A stretch of DNA of 64,000 nt, taken from contig NZ_QUQO01000001.1 of NCBI RefSeq assembly GCF_003399445.1, forward strand, positions 2,415,001 to 2,479,000, written 5' to 3'. Shown here piece by piece: positions 31,922 through 41,319 of this stretch. Made by a program: the position numbers and the translations under genes. The notes beneath the pieces were generated by a model. That model did not search any database and was not told the DNA's origin. It saw only the letters and a program-made list of their open reading frames with translations. Numbering within the stretch: the stretch's first letter is position 1; each line of letters starts with the position of its first letter. This DNA is from Parvularcula marina. GTDB lineage: Bacteria; Pseudomonadota; Alphaproteobacteria; Caulobacterales; Parvularculaceae.

Positions 31922-34066
31922 ATGAAATCCCGACTGCTGCCGGTTTTCCTGAGCTTCCTGTTCCTGTTCAGCTTTGCGCACGCCCAGATCGGCGCGCCGG
32001 TGACGACCGGGAATGCCGAAAGCCGGCTGGTCGCCGAGGATGAGGCGGCCGTGCCGGGGCAGATTGTCACCGTCGCCCTGATGCAGACCTTGCGCGAGGG
32101 CTGGCATGTCTATTGGCAGAACCCCGGGGATTCAGGCCTGCCCCTGACGCTGAACTGGACGCTGCCGGAGGGGTTTGAGGCCGTAGCGCCGCTTTATCCG
32201 TTGCCGCACCGCCTGCCGCTCGGCCCACTGGTCAATTACGGGCATGAGGGCGAGCCGATCTTCCTGATCGATATTGCCGTGCCTGAAAGCGCCGTGCCCG
32301 GAGATGTCGCGGAACTGGCCGTCGATGCAAGCTGGCTGATCTGTGCCGATGTCTGTGTGCCCGAAGACGCGCGCCTGACCTTGACGCTGCCGATTGCAGC
32401 GGCGCGGGGGGCGGGCAATGGCCGCTATTCGGTCGAGATCGACCGGGCCCGCCGCAGTCAGCCGCGAAAGGCGGATTTCGAGGCGGTCTATTACCATACC
32501 GATCGGGGCCCTGCCTTGCGCCTGACCGGCGCGCCTGAAGGCAAGCTTGAATTTTATCCGTATGCCCCGTCACTGGTTGAGCCTTCGGGCGCCACGGTCG
32601 AGCGGCAGGATGGTGAGGATATCTATCTGGGGATGCAGGCCGGTTTTGCTTACCGGGCGCGCCAGCCAGAGTCGCTGGCAGGTGTCCTGACAGTTGAGAC
32701 GGCAAACTCCCGCCGCGGCTATGAGGTCTTTGCGCCCAAGATTGACCAGCCCGCCGGCGCGCTTGATCTGACTCCCATCAACACCAATGCCCAGCCGGAG
32801 ATGCCGGGGGCGGAGGGGCCAGGCCTGCCACTGGAGGCGGACTCAGGATCGCCGCTTCTCCTGCCGACGCTCCTTCTCGCGTTTCTCGGCGGCATCATCC
32901 TCAATGTCATGCCATGCGTCTTTCCCATCGTCTTTTTGAAGGCGGCAGGCTTTGCGGCAGTGGCAAAGGAAGACCGGCAGGTCATCCGCCTTCACGGTAT
33001 TCTTTATACGGCAGGCATCTTGGTCGCCTTTGCCGGGCTCGCCGGGCTCCTGATCGGATTGCGCGCCGGCGGGGAGCAGCTCGGCTGGGGCTTCCATCTG
33101 CAATCCCCCATTGCGATTGCGGTCTTTGCCATTGTGCTCTTCCTGATCGGGCTCAATCTTTTTGGCCTCTTCGAGGTCGGATCCTCCGTACAGGGCGTCG
33201 GGAATAGTCTTGCGTCCAAGGGCGGGGCGGTTGGCGCCTTCTTCACCGGGCTTCTCGCCGTCGCGGTGGCGGCGCCCTGCATCGGCCCGCTGCTGGGCGG
33301 TGCGGTCGGGCTTGCGCTCAGCCAGTCGGCCCTGACGGGACTTCTTATCTTCCTTGCCATCGGGCTGGGGCTCGCTTTCCCCTATCTGCTCCTGAGCCTG
33401 ATCCCGGCGGCGGCCTCCATCCTGCCGCGTCCGGGCCCGTGGATGGTCACCCTGCGCCAGCTTTTTGCTTTCGCGATGTTCGCGACCGTCATCTGGCTCG
33501 TCTGGGTTCTCTCTATGCAGGCAGGGCCGAGCGGTATCCTGAAACTCGGGCTCGCCATGCTGGCGGCAAGTTTCGGCGCGTGGATCTTTGGCCGGGTACA
33601 GCGCGGGCAGTCAGGCTTGGTCGGCCGCATCGCCGCGGCCGCCATGCTCATTCTTGCCGTCATCCCACTCTCGCGGATCACGACAGCAGAGGCGGGGACA
33701 TCCTCGCTCTCCTCGCTGGGCGTGGTCGAGACCGCCGTCTGGTCAGAAGCTACGCTGGCCGAATATCGCGCTGCTGGAACGCCCGTCTTTGTTGATTTCA
33801 CGGCCGCCTGGTGCATCACCTGTCAGGTCAACAAGCAGACTGTGCTCAACACTTCTCGCGTCAAACAGGCCTTCATCGAGAATAACGTCGTCTACATGGT
33901 CGCCGACTGGACGAACCGGGATGATGAAATCACAGCGGCTTTAGAAGCGCTGGGTCGCGCGGGCGTGCCGGTTTATCTATATTATGCTCCGAATGCCGAG
34001 GCCCCCATCATCCTGCCCCAATTATTGAGCACAAAGGGCGTGATCGGCGTTATTGAGGGATCTTAG
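31922..34066 (+). CDS. DsbD/ScsB-type thiol:disulfide transmembrane reductase
   Basis: A 714-residue protein. A signal peptide (LLPVFLSFLFLFSFAHA) precedes an N-terminal periplasmic domain with the cysteine pair LICADVCVPEDARL. An eight-helix core carries one cysteine in NVMPCVFPIVFLKAAGF and one in VAAPCIGPLLGGAVG, and the C-terminal thioredoxin domain has AAWCITCQVN. All six functional cysteines of DsbD are therefore present. It moves electrons from cytosolic thioredoxin to periplasmic targets. The long N-terminal domain (about 270 residues) resembles ScsB, which lies in copper-sensitivity suppressor operons. Here, too, it is beside metal-binding proteins. Confidence 0.9.
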   Translation: MKSRLLPVFLSFLFLFSFAHAQIGAPVTTGNAESRLVAEDEAAVPGQIVTVALMQTLREGWHVYWQNPGDSGLPLTLNWTLPEGFEAVAPLYPLPHRLPLGPLVNYGHEGEPIFLIDIAVPESAVPGDVAELAVDASWLICADVCVPEDARLTLTLPIAAARGAGNGRYSVEIDRARRSQPRKADFEAVYYHTDRGPALRLTGAPEGKLEFYPYAPSLVEPSGATVERQDGEDIYLGMQAGFAYRARQPESLAGVLTVETANSRRGYEVFAPKIDQPAGALDLTPINTNAQPEMPGAEGPGLPLEADSGSPLLLPTLLLAFLGGIILNVMPCVFPIVFLKAAGFAAVAKEDRQVIRLHGILYTAGILVAFAGLAGLLIGLRAGGEQLGWGFHLQSPIAIAVFAIVLFLIGLNLFGLFEVGSSVQGVGNSLASKGGAVGAFFTGLLAVAVAAPCIGPLLGGAVGLALSQSALTGLLIFLAIGLGLAFPYLLLSLIPAAASILPRPGPWMVTLRQLFAFAMFATVIWLVWVLSMQAGPSGILKLGLAMLAASFGAWIFGRVQRGQSGLVGRIAAAAMLILAVIPLSRITTAEAGTSSLSSLGVVETAVWSEATLAEYRAAGTPVFVDFTAAWCITCQVNKQTVLNTSRVKQAFIENNVVYMVADWTNRDDEITAALEALGRAGVPVYLYYAPNAEAPIILPQLLSTKGVIGVIEGS

Positions 34067-34079
34067 AGGAGAGACCATC

Positions 34080-34676
34080 ATGAATATGCTTATCGCCGCA
34101 CTCGCGTTCTTGGGTGTCAGCTCGACCGCCGCCCCGATTGTCGGCTCGACCGCGCCCGATTTCACAGGCACGACCACGACAGGCGAGACCATCTCGCTCA
34201 GCCAGTTCGAGAACCAGAAGGTCATTCTCGAATGGTCCAATCACGGCTGCCCTTACGTCCAGAAGCACTATAATTCGGGCAATATGCAGTCGGTGCAGAA
34301 ACGCACGACCGCCGAAGGCGTCGTCTGGATCACGATCATTTCCTCCGCGCCGGGCGAGCAGGGCTATGTCAACGCCGCCGAGGCCGATGATCTGACCCAC
34401 TCCCGCAAAGCGGCCCCCACCTATGTCGTTCTCGACCCCGAAGGGGAGATCGGCCGGCTTTATGCGGCAAAGACCACGCCGCACATGTTCCTGATCGATG
34501 AGGATCAGACCCTGCAATATGCGGGCGCGATTGATTCCATCCCGACCGCGAATGTGAACGATATTGCGCGGGCGGAGAATTTCGTGATGGCCGCGTTCCG
34601 CTCGCTCCAGAACGGGCAGGCCGTCGTCACCAAGCAGAGCCAGCCCTATGGCTGCGCGGTGAAATACGCATCCTGA
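34080..34676 (+). CDS. Exported thioredoxin-fold redoxin, single CPYV cysteine
   Basis: A 198-residue protein with a short hydrophobic signal (MNMLIAALAFLGVSSTAA). The thioredoxin/AhpC fold includes APDFTGTTTTGETISLSQF and the active-site phrase ILEWSNHGCPYVQKHY; ADDLTHSRKAAPTYVVLDPEGEI and TTPHMFLIDEDQTLQY follow. CPYV lacks the second cysteine of CxxC, so it acts as a peroxiredoxin-like single-cysteine enzyme or uses the late cysteine in QPYGCAVKY. It is 13 bp after the DsbD gene, its likely electron donor. Confidence 0.82.
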   Translation: MNMLIAALAFLGVSSTAAPIVGSTAPDFTGTTTTGETISLSQFENQKVILEWSNHGCPYVQKHYNSGNMQSVQKRTTAEGVVWITIISSAPGEQGYVNAAEADDLTHSRKAAPTYVVLDPEGEIGRLYAAKTTPHMFLIDEDQTLQYAGAIDSIPTANVNDIARAENFVMAAFRSLQNGQAVVTKQSQPYGCAVKYAS

Positions 34677-34716
34677 ATTGCTGCCTCGACCGGGGCGGGC
34701 AAATAACTTAATGGAC

Positions 34717-34743
34717 ACCGGCCTCCCTTGGGGGCCGGTTTTT
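34717..34743 (+). terminator. Rho-independent terminator before pgi
   Basis: ACCGGCC pairs with GGCCGGT around a 9-nt loop, followed by TTTT. It closes the metal/thiol operon and separates it from pgi. Confidence 0.85.
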
Positions 34744-34762
34744 CATGACGAGGAGACTGGAT

Positions 34763-36403
34763 ATGTCCCGTACTGACCTTTCAGAATGGCAGGCGCTGGA
34801 GGCGCTGGCGGCAACGGACGGGGCCCGCCATTTAAGGGATCTGTTTGCCGAGGATGAAGGCCGGTTCGAGCGCTTCTCGGCGGAAGCCGCGGGACTCTTT
34901 GTCGATTACTCCAAGACGCGCATCACAAGCGATGTCCTTGACGGGCTTCTGGATCTGGCGCGGGCCACACGACTCGAGGACCGCCGCACGGACATGTTCC
35001 GGGGCGAGAAGATCAACGCGACCGAGGGGCGGGCTGTCCTCCATGTCGCCTTGCGTGATACGGCGAAGGGCAAATATTTCGTGGACGGAGCGGATGTCAT
35101 GGACGATATCCAGTCTGTTCTCTCCCAGATGGAAGCCTATTGCGACAGCGTTCATTCCGGCGCGCGGATGGGCCATACCGGCAAGCCGCTCGACACGGTT
35201 GTGAACATCGGGATTGGCGGCTCGGACCTTGGCCCTGTGATGGTGACAGAGGCCCTGAAGCCTTATGCGCTTGAGGGCCGGGCAACGCATTTCGTCTCCA
35301 ATGTCGACGGCACGCATCTGGCGGAAGTCCTTAAACGGATTGACCCCGAGCGCACACTTTTCGTGATCGCGTCGAAGACCTTCACGACGCAAGAGACGAT
35401 GACCAATGCGGCCAGCGCGCGCGAATGGTTCCTTGCCTCCGGCGCGCCTGAAAGTGCGGTAGCGGATCATTTCATCGCGCTCTCGACCAATGAAGCGGCG
35501 GTCACCGAATTCGGGATTAATGCCGAGAACATGTTCCCTTTCTGGGAGTGGGTCGGCGGGCGCTACTCGCTGTGGTCGGCTATCGGCCTGCCGATTGCGC
35601 TGTCGGTCGGGTGGAAGAATTACCGGGCGCTTCTCGATGGAGCTGCCGCCATGGACCGGCATTTCGAGACCGCACCGATGAAGGAGAACCTGCCGGTCCT
35701 CCTCGCGCTGATCGGTGTCTGGCACCGCAGCTTCCTTGGGATGCAGGCCAATGCGGTCCTCCCTTATGACCAGTATCTGCATCGCCTGCCCGCCTATCTT
35801 CAGCAGGCGGACATGGAATCAAATGGCAAGTCGGTGACCATGGCGGGTGCGCACGTGACCTATGGCACGGGACCGGTCCTTTTCGGGGAGGCGGGCACCA
35901 ATGGCCAGCACGCCTTCTACCAGCTCATCCATCAGGGAACGGACATCATTCCGTGCGATTTCATCGCGGCAGCCGAGAGCCATAATCCGCTCGGGGATCA
36001 TCACGAGAAACTGCTCGCGAATTTCCTTGCCCAACCCGAGGCGCTCGCCATGGGCAAGACGCCCGATGAAGTGCGCGAAGACCTCAAAGGCAGCGGCATG
36101 GCGGACGCCGAGATTGAGGCGCTGGTGCCGCACAAGGTCTTTACCGGGAACCGGCCGACCGTCTCGATCCTGATGGAGCGGCTGGAGCCCAGAACGCTCG
36201 GTTCACTGATCGCGCTCTATGAGCACCGGATTTTCTGCCAGTCGGTGATCTGGGATATCAACGCATTCGATCAGTGGGGCGTGGAGCTTGGCAAAGTGCT
36301 CGCCAAAGCGATCCTGCCTGAGCTGAAGGGTTGGGCCGATGTGAAGCATGACAGCTCGACATCGGGCCTGATCGCGCGGATCAACCGGCTGCGGCGCAGC
36401 TAG
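34763..36403 (+). CDS. pgi: Glucose-6-phosphate isomerase
   Basis: A 546-residue enzyme interconverting glucose-6-phosphate and fructose-6-phosphate. Family signatures are present: [19 protein letters not shown] in the substrate loop, [16 protein letters not shown], the DQWGVELGK block with the catalytic lysine, and the central [19 protein letters not shown]. The length matches bacterial Pgi. The ATG producing MSRTDLSEW has GAGGAGA 8-14 bases upstream; the earlier ATG at 34745 overlaps the terminator. Its end overlaps the convergent GGDEF-like gene by 23 bases. Confidence 0.96.
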   Translation: MSRTDLSEWQALEALAATDGARHLRDLFAEDEGRFERFSAEAAGLFVDYSKTRITSDVLDGLLDLARATRLEDRRTDMFRGEKINATEGRAVLHVALRDTAKGKYFVDGADVMDDIQSVLSQMEAYCDSVHSGARMGHTGKPLDTVVNIGIGGSDLGPVMVTEALKPYALEGRATHFVSNVDGTHLAEVLKRIDPERTLFVIASKTFTTQETMTNAASAREWFLASGAPESAVADHFIALSTNEAAVTEFGINAENMFPFWEWVGGRYSLWSAIGLPIALSVGWKNYRALLDGAAAMDRHFETAPMKENLPVLLALIGVWHRSFLGMQANAVLPYDQYLHRLPAYLQQADMESNGKSVTMAGAHVTYGTGPVLFGEAGTNGQHAFYQLIHQGTDIIPCDFIAAAESHNPLGDHHEKLLANFLAQPEALAMGKTPDEVREDLKGSGMADAEIEALVPHKVFTGNRPTVSILMERLEPRTLGSLIALYEHRIFCQSVIWDINAFDQWGVELGKVLAKAILPELKGWADVKHDSSTSGLIARINRLRRS

Positions 36404-36986
36404 CCTCTTCTGCCACCTTCTCTCCGTCGGCATCGACATCTTCGAATTCGATGGAGAGTTTCGGGAACAGGGTTTCGTCCTTGAACGTCACGGGCGCGTG
36501 CTCGATCCGTTTGGTCAGGCGCTCCATTTTCTCGCGCACATTCTTTTTGTCGGCAAAGCCGAAGAAGATCGCGAAAGTCCCGCTGCCGACCCGGCCGACA
36601 AGATCGGTCTGGCGGACATGGCCGCCAAGCCAGCTGCCGACGCTGACGCAAAGCTCTTCTGCCGCCTCGTCACCGAAGCCCTCGCGGACCGCATCGAAAT
36701 TGCCGATCGAGATGCGGGCCACACAGCCATGAATGGTCACGCCGGGGCCAAGCCGGCGGGCAAGGCTCGCCACGAACTTGCCGCGCGAGAGAATGGGGGA
36801 GGGTTTCTGGCTCGACGCCCGTTTCTTCAGGGCATCGATTTCTTCCAATGCTGCATCAAGCCGTGCCCGGAGGGACGCGATGTCTTCAAGCGCCGTCTCG
36901 GCGTCCAGAACAGGGCTGGCCTCAGGTGCTGAACCTGTCGTTTCTGCCTGCGGCAGCCGGAGTGTTTTGCGTTTCGTCGCACTCAT
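36381..36986 (-). CDS. Degenerate GGDEF-domain protein
   Basis: A 201-residue cytosolic protein. The first 60 residues are polar with a coiled-coil-like stretch ([26 protein letters not shown]). The GGDEF fold follows from about 70 ([34 protein letters not shown]). Where an active diguanylate cyclase has GGDEF, this one has [11 protein letters not shown], and the allosteric RxxD site is not evident. It is therefore probably inactive as a cyclase and may bind GTP or c-di-GMP or act structurally. No sensory or EAL domain is visible. Confidence 0.7.
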   Translation of the reverse strand: MSATKRKTLRLPQAETTGSAPEASPVLDAETALEDIASLRARLDAALEEIDALKKRASSQKPSPILSRGKFVASLARRLGPGVTIHGCVARISIGNFDAVREGFGDEAAEELCVSVGSWLGGHVRQTDLVGRVGSGTFAIFFGFADKKNVREKMERLTKRIEHAPVTFKDETLFPKLSIEFEDVDADGEKVAEEASCAAAG

Positions 36987-37161
36987 CGGGGCCTCCCACT
37001 CAATGCTTTTGGGAGAAAGTATCCGCGAAACCTGTTGAAACCGCGTTTCGAAACGAGACCACTGTCGTAAAGGGAAGGTGAAGACGAGGCGGCGCATTTG
37101 GGGTTTCCCTTGGACCCCTATTCGTAGTATTGGCGTCGCTTTTTCGCGGGATCAGGTGAAA

Positions 37162-37665
37162 ATGACGGACCAGCCCCAAGTGGCCATCGTGATGGGATCG
37201 ACCTCCGACTGGCCGACCATGAAAGAAGCCGCCGACGCTCTCGACGTGCTTGCCGTCAGCCATGAGGATCTGATCGTCTCGGCCCACCGGACACCTGACC
37301 GGCTTTATGAATTTGCCAAGGGCGCACGGGCGCGCGGGGTGAAGGTCATCATCGCGGGCGCCGGCGGCGCGGCTCACCTGCCGGGCATGGTTGCATCCAT
37401 GACCTCCCTGCCGGTCTTGGGCGTGCCGGTTCAGTCAAAAACCCTGTCCGGTCTCGATAGCCTTCTTTCCATCGTACAGATGCCGAAAGGCGTGCCGGTC
37501 GGCACGCTCGCCATCGGCACGGCGGGGGCGGCGAATGCGGGGCTTCTTGCGGCTTCGATCCTGTCGATCAGCGATCAGGATCTGGCAGCCCGGCTCGATG
37601 CCTGGCGGCAGGCCCAGACCGATGGGGTCGTTGAATGCCCGCCCAGCCAGCCGATGACGGATTAA
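37162..37665 (+). CDS. purE: N5-carboxyaminoimidazole ribonucleotide mutase PurE
   Basis: A 167-residue class I PurE. It carries [19 protein letters not shown], the SAHRTPDRL loop with the catalytic histidine, and [16 protein letters not shown], followed by [22 protein letters not shown]. It converts N5-CAIR to CAIR in purine biosynthesis, after PurK. The gene lies five bases before the likely purK start, so the pair is an operon. The start is the ATG giving MTDQPQVAI. Confidence 0.96.
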   Translation: MTDQPQVAIVMGSTSDWPTMKEAADALDVLAVSHEDLIVSAHRTPDRLYEFAKGARARGVKVIIAGAGGAAHLPGMVASMTSLPVLGVPVQSKTLSGLDSLLSIVQMPKGVPVGTLAIGTAGAANAGLLAASILSISDQDLAARLDAWRQAQTDGVVECPPSQPMTD

Positions 37666-37670
37666 ATCAG

Positions 37671-38735
37671 ATGCTGGAGCCGGGATCGACCATCGGCATT
37701 CTTGGCACTGGCCAGCTTGGCCGGATGCTGGCGGCCGCGGCCGCAAAGCTCGGCTTCCGCGTTGAGACCTACGGGCCTGAAATCTCTCCGCCTGCGGCGC
37801 AGCTTGCGAATGAGCACCATGCGGCGGACTATACCGATATTGAGAGCCTGCGGGCCTTTGCCCACCGGATTGATGCGGCGACATTCGAATTTGAGAACAT
37901 CCCGCCCGAAACCGTCCGGACCCTGATCGAAGAAGGCGTGCCGGTTCGGCCCGACGAGCGCATTCTGGCGGTCTGTCAGGACCGGGTGCCGGAGAAGAAA
38001 TTCCTGCGTGAGCATGGCTTTGCGACCGCGCCCTTCGCCGATATTCAGACAGCAGAAGACCTTGAGAAAGCTGTTGCCGAGATCGGCCCCGAGGGCATCC
38101 TGAAAACCCGCCGCTTTGGCTATGACGGCAAGGGGCAGGTCCGAATCCGGCCCGGCATGGATCTTGGCGCCGCCTTTGCGGAGCTGAACGCCCCCTCGAT
38201 CTATGAGGGACTGGTTGAGTTCGATGCAGAGGTCTCGCTGATCGCCGCGCGCAGTGTCAGTGGTGACATCCGTTTCTTTGACATGCCGCATAATGATCAT
38301 TCAGGCGGCATCCTTCGGATTTCGACGGTGCCGGCGAACCTGCCGATCGAGGCGGAGGAGGCTAAGTCCTCCGTGTGCCATCTTCTTGAGGCGCTCGATT
38401 ATGTCGGCGTCATGACGGTCGAGTTCTTCTGGTCGAAATCGCGTGGCCTGATCGCCAATGAGATCGCGCCCCGCGTGCACAATTCAGGGCACTGGACGCA
38501 TGAGGCCTGCGCGGTCTCGCAGTTCGAGCAGCATATCCGCGCGGTCGCAGGCTGGCCGCTGGGCGATCCGGTACGTCATTCCGATGCGGTGATGGCGAAT
38601 CTGATCGGCATGGATGCGGAAGAATGGGCAATGCTTGCCGAGGATCCGGCGCTCGCGATCACGCTTTACGGCAAGTCAGAAGCCCGCGCGGGCCGTAAGA
38701 TGGGCCACACGGTCAAAATTTTCCCGAAAAGCTGA
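37671..38735 (+). CDS. purK: N5-carboxyaminoimidazole ribonucleotide synthase PurK
   Basis: A 354-residue ATP-grasp ligase that carboxylates AIR to N5-CAIR using bicarbonate and ATP. IGILGTGQLGRMLAAAA begins the preATP-grasp domain, and the ATP-grasp fold has LKTRRFGYDGKGQVRI and the late NEIAPRVHNSGHWT motif containing metal and substrate residues. The alternative ATG at 37635 would overlap purE by 31 bases. I prefer the start beginning MLEPGSTIGIL, which gives normal family length. Confidence 0.95.
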   Translation: MLEPGSTIGILGTGQLGRMLAAAAAKLGFRVETYGPEISPPAAQLANEHHAADYTDIESLRAFAHRIDAATFEFENIPPETVRTLIEEGVPVRPDERILAVCQDRVPEKKFLREHGFATAPFADIQTAEDLEKAVAEIGPEGILKTRRFGYDGKGQVRIRPGMDLGAAFAELNAPSIYEGLVEFDAEVSLIAARSVSGDIRFFDMPHNDHSGGILRISTVPANLPIEAEEAKSSVCHLLEALDYVGVMTVEFFWSKSRGLIANEIAPRVHNSGHWTHEACAVSQFEQHIRAVAGWPLGDPVRHSDAVMANLIGMDAEEWAMLAEDPALAITLYGKSEARAGRKMGHTVKIFPKS

Positions 38736-38744
38736 AATCTCGGA

Positions 38745-39032
38745 TCAGTAGGTTTCCCACTCGCCCAGATCGCCGGGGCGGTTGTCGAGATCGTCCATGC
38801 GGCGGCACTGGGTGTAGCCTGCGCGCCAGCCGGCCTGATAGCTCGGTTCGGTCTTGAAGAGATGCTCGTCGCGGTGCCGTTTGACGCCAAAGCTCGACTG
38901 GATCGCCTCTGCCGTACGGCAGCCATCCGAATAGCCCGCCGGGTAGTAAGCCCCGTCATCGCCCACTTGCGGAGATGCGCAGGCGGCCACGCCAAGAGCG
39001 GCAGAAAGGGCAATCAGAAGGCGGCGGTCCAT
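38745..39032 (-). CDS. Small lipoprotein of unknown function
   Basis: A 95-residue predicted lipoprotein: signal RRLLIALSAALGVAA then the lipobox cysteine. The mature part contains YYPAGYSDGCRTAEAIQSSF and YQAGWRAGYTQCRRMD, paired GW/GY..C words seen in small uncharacterised periplasmic proteins. Two further cysteines could form a disulfide. It is divergent from the DUF2336 gene, with about 107 bp between. Confidence 0.75.
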   Translation of the reverse strand: MDRRLLIALSAALGVAACASPQVGDDGAYYPAGYSDGCRTAEAIQSSFGVKRHRDEHLFKTEPSYQAGWRAGYTQCRRMDDLDNRPGDLGEWETY

Positions 39033-39139
39033 GGCATCACTCCGGTCAGTATTCCCGTCTTCACCATGTCTAGCTGGCGCCTGCGGGGCTGGCCAGCGGA
39101 AACCGCGTATTAAGGCTGGTGCCCTAGATAACGGCGATC

Positions 39140-40282
39140 ATGATGAACGCTGTGGCCCAGGACCCCGATAATTCGGAGGAAAAGAAAGGCAGAGCCCCTG
39201 AAATCCAGCGGGCTGAGCTTGCCAGTCGGCTCGTCGATGTCCTGTCTCTGCCTGCCGGGCAGATGAACGAGAATGAACGCGCCTTCACCGCGGACATTCT
39301 CGACCAGCTGTTCGATCACGTGCCTCTCAAGGTGAAGATCGACATCAGCACGCGGCTGTCCCGGGTTCTTGCCCCGCCAGCGCTCCTCCTGCGCCGGATG
39401 CTGCTCGAGCAGATCGAGGTTGCGACCCCGCTCCTCAAAGAACTCAAGGAAATCACGGATGTCCAGCTGATAGAAGTTGCTGGCGTCAGCGTTGCGCACC
39501 GTCAGGTGATCGCCCGCCGCCTGAAGCTGAATGAGGCCGTCATTGATAGCCTGCTCAGCTATCCGGATATCGAAGTTGTGCTGCACCTGCTGCAGCGCCC
39601 GGATGTCCGTATCGGCGAGCGCCGCCTTGATGAGCTGGTTGCGATGACCGAGGAGAATTACGTCCTGCGCGAGCCGCTCCTGACCCGTCGAGAGCTGACG
39701 CCGCGCCACGGCTTCACGATGTTCTGGTGGCTCGACCGGCCGGCGCGGCGCAAAGTGCTTTCGCGTTTCGCAATGGACCGTTCGGTGCTGCAGGACGCGC
39801 TGAAGAACCTCTATTGCGAGGTCTTCCCGGATCCAGAACCCGATCCCGTGACAAAAGGCGTTCTCAAGCTTTGTGACCGCCGCCACCGGGCGAGGGGCCC
39901 AAATGGTGAGACGGTCTCGCTCGAGGTCGTCCAGAAAACCTTCACCAACGCCTTTGCCAATCCTACGCCAGAGCTCTGCATGGCGGTCGGCTTCATGGCA
40001 GGCGTCTCCTCCGAGACGGCAAAGCGGATTCTCTTTGATCGCGGCGGCGAGCCTTTCGCGGTCATGTGCAAGTCGGCCGGGATGTCGCGGAGTGATTTCT
40101 CCGACCTTCTGGTGCGGGCACGGCTGATTCGGGACCCGGAAAGCCGGGGGCCGGAGGTCTCCGAGCAGGATTGTGAATATCTTCTCGGGATTTTCGACAT
40201 GATGGCCCGCGACTACTCGCGCACGGCGCTCAGATATTGGGATTGGCGGCGCGGAATTCAGCTCGATCCGCTCGGCGATTAG
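39140..40282 (+). CDS. DUF2336 domain protein
   Basis: A 380-residue soluble helical protein. DUF2336 (PF10098) is a mainly alphaproteobacterial family of helical repeats, visible here in the long run of LxxLLL-type helices (LRRMLLEQIEVATPLLKEL, HLLQRPDVRIGERRLDELV). Some Caulobacter members have been implicated in cell-cycle-linked gene control, but the biochemical role is unknown. Its C-terminus contains YLLGIFDMMARDYSRTAL. A second DUF2336-like gene lies near 63 kb. Confidence 0.8.
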   Translation: MMNAVAQDPDNSEEKKGRAPEIQRAELASRLVDVLSLPAGQMNENERAFTADILDQLFDHVPLKVKIDISTRLSRVLAPPALLLRRMLLEQIEVATPLLKELKEITDVQLIEVAGVSVAHRQVIARRLKLNEAVIDSLLSYPDIEVVLHLLQRPDVRIGERRLDELVAMTEENYVLREPLLTRRELTPRHGFTMFWWLDRPARRKVLSRFAMDRSVLQDALKNLYCEVFPDPEPDPVTKGVLKLCDRRHRARGPNGETVSLEVVQKTFTNAFANPTPELCMAVGFMAGVSSETAKRILFDRGGEPFAVMCKSAGMSRSDFSDLLVRARLIRDPESRGPEVSEQDCEYLLGIFDMMARDYSRTALRYWDWRRGIQLDPLGD

Positions 40283-40338
40283 CCCTTTCTACCCCTCTCG
40301 GCTGAGAAAACTCTCTAAATTCCCGTCTCCGGGTGTTG

Positions 40339-40429
40339 CTTTCGGCGAAAATCTTGCGATTTTGCGCGCCACGCTCTCCGGCCACGGGTGGCGTCGATCT
40401 TAACGCCGTCGCTGCGGTAATCCCGCAGC
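40339..40429 (+). promoter_or_regulatory. Leader of the antiporter operon with two hairpins
   Basis: The 165-bp leader before the antiporter genes contains an imperfect palindrome, CGAAAATC-TTGC-GATTTTGCG (about 40344-40366), and a perfect 7-bp stem GCTGCGG-TAATC-CCGCAGC (40411-40429) about 20 bases before the first start codon. Either could be an operator or RNA element controlling expression. Confidence 0.35.
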
Positions 40430-40447
40430 CTCTCTCGCTAGGGAATT

Positions 40448-40999
40448 ATGCTCAGAAACCTTGTCAGACAGGCCGGACGTCCGCTGGCATTGGGCCTGAG
40501 CCTGTTTGCGCTCTGGCTGCTGCTGTCGGGATATTTCACCCATGCGACGCTGCTTTGCTTTGGCGTGGCGAGCGTGATGCTCACAGTCTGGCTCTCTGAC
40601 CGTGCGGGCGTCATGGATGGCGAAGGTGTGCCGACCCGCGTCTTCCCCGGTATCGTCACTTACATGCTCTGGCTGACATTCGAGATCGGCAAGGCGAATA
40701 TCGCCGTTGCCCGCGAGGTCCTCCGCCCGAAGCTGAAACTCTCGCCGAAGATGATCCACATTCCCGCCCGACAGGCGAGCGATCTGGGCAAAACCATTTT
40801 TGGCAACTCGATCACGCTGACGCCGGGCACGGTGACGATCGATCTGCATGACGACAGTATTCTCGTTCACGCGCTGACCGAAGACCTCGCTGATGTCGAG
40901 GGGATCATCTCGATGGGCGAAAAGGTTTGCGCCTTTGATGGCGAAGAGGGCCGGGATTGGGCCCGCAATCGCAAGAATGGCGGGGAGGGCGCATCCTGA
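40448..40999 (+). CDS. mrpE: Cation/proton antiporter subunit E (MrpE/MbhA)
   Basis: A 183-residue inner-membrane subunit with two N-terminal helices (LALGLSLFALWLLLSGYF) and a cytosolic C-domain carrying PARQASDLGKTIFGNSITLTPGTV split across the conserved family block, followed by the LVHALTEDLADVEGI region. MrpE is required for assembly or activity of the complex. It is the first of ten overlapping genes; its stop shares one base with the next start. Confidence 0.93.
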   Translation: MLRNLVRQAGRPLALGLSLFALWLLLSGYFTHATLLCFGVASVMLTVWLSDRAGVMDGEGVPTRVFPGIVTYMLWLTFEIGKANIAVAREVLRPKLKLSPKMIHIPARQASDLGKTIFGNSITLTPGTVTIDLHDDSILVHALTEDLADVEGIISMGEKVCAFDGEEGRDWARNRKNGGEGAS

Positions 41000-41319
41000 T
41001 GTTTGTTGCTGCCGCCGCTGCCATTGTAGTCGGGATGGTCATCGTCCTTGCCCGCGCCATTGCCGGGCCGACGCTTTATGACCGTGTGCTCGCGGTCAAC
41101 TCCTTCGGTACCAAGACAGTCCTTCTCCTCGCCGTTGTCTTCTTCATGGCGGGGCGGCCGGAATTTCTCGATGTCGCGCTGCTCTATGCGCTGCTCAATT
41201 TCGTGGCGACCATCGCGATCCTGAAATTCTTCCGTTACGAAGCGCTTTCTCCTGTCATGGAAGGCGGCGCACTTGCCGAAAATCCCGGCACGGATATGGG
41301 AGGGCCGACCGAGTCATGA
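40999..41319 (+). CDS. mrpF: Cation/proton antiporter subunit F (MrpF/MbhB)
   Basis: A 106-residue three-helix membrane protein. The conserved IAGPTLYDRVLAVN motif, with its buried aspartate, lies between helices 1 and 2, and DVALLYALLNFVATIAI follows. This is the typical MrpF pattern. Stop and start codons overlap on both sides (TGATG and ATGA). Confidence 0.93.
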   Translation: MFVAAAAAIVVGMVIVLARAIAGPTLYDRVLAVNSFGTKTVLLLAVVFFMAGRPEFLDVALLYALLNFVATIAILKFFRYEALSPVMEGGALAENPGTDMGGPTES

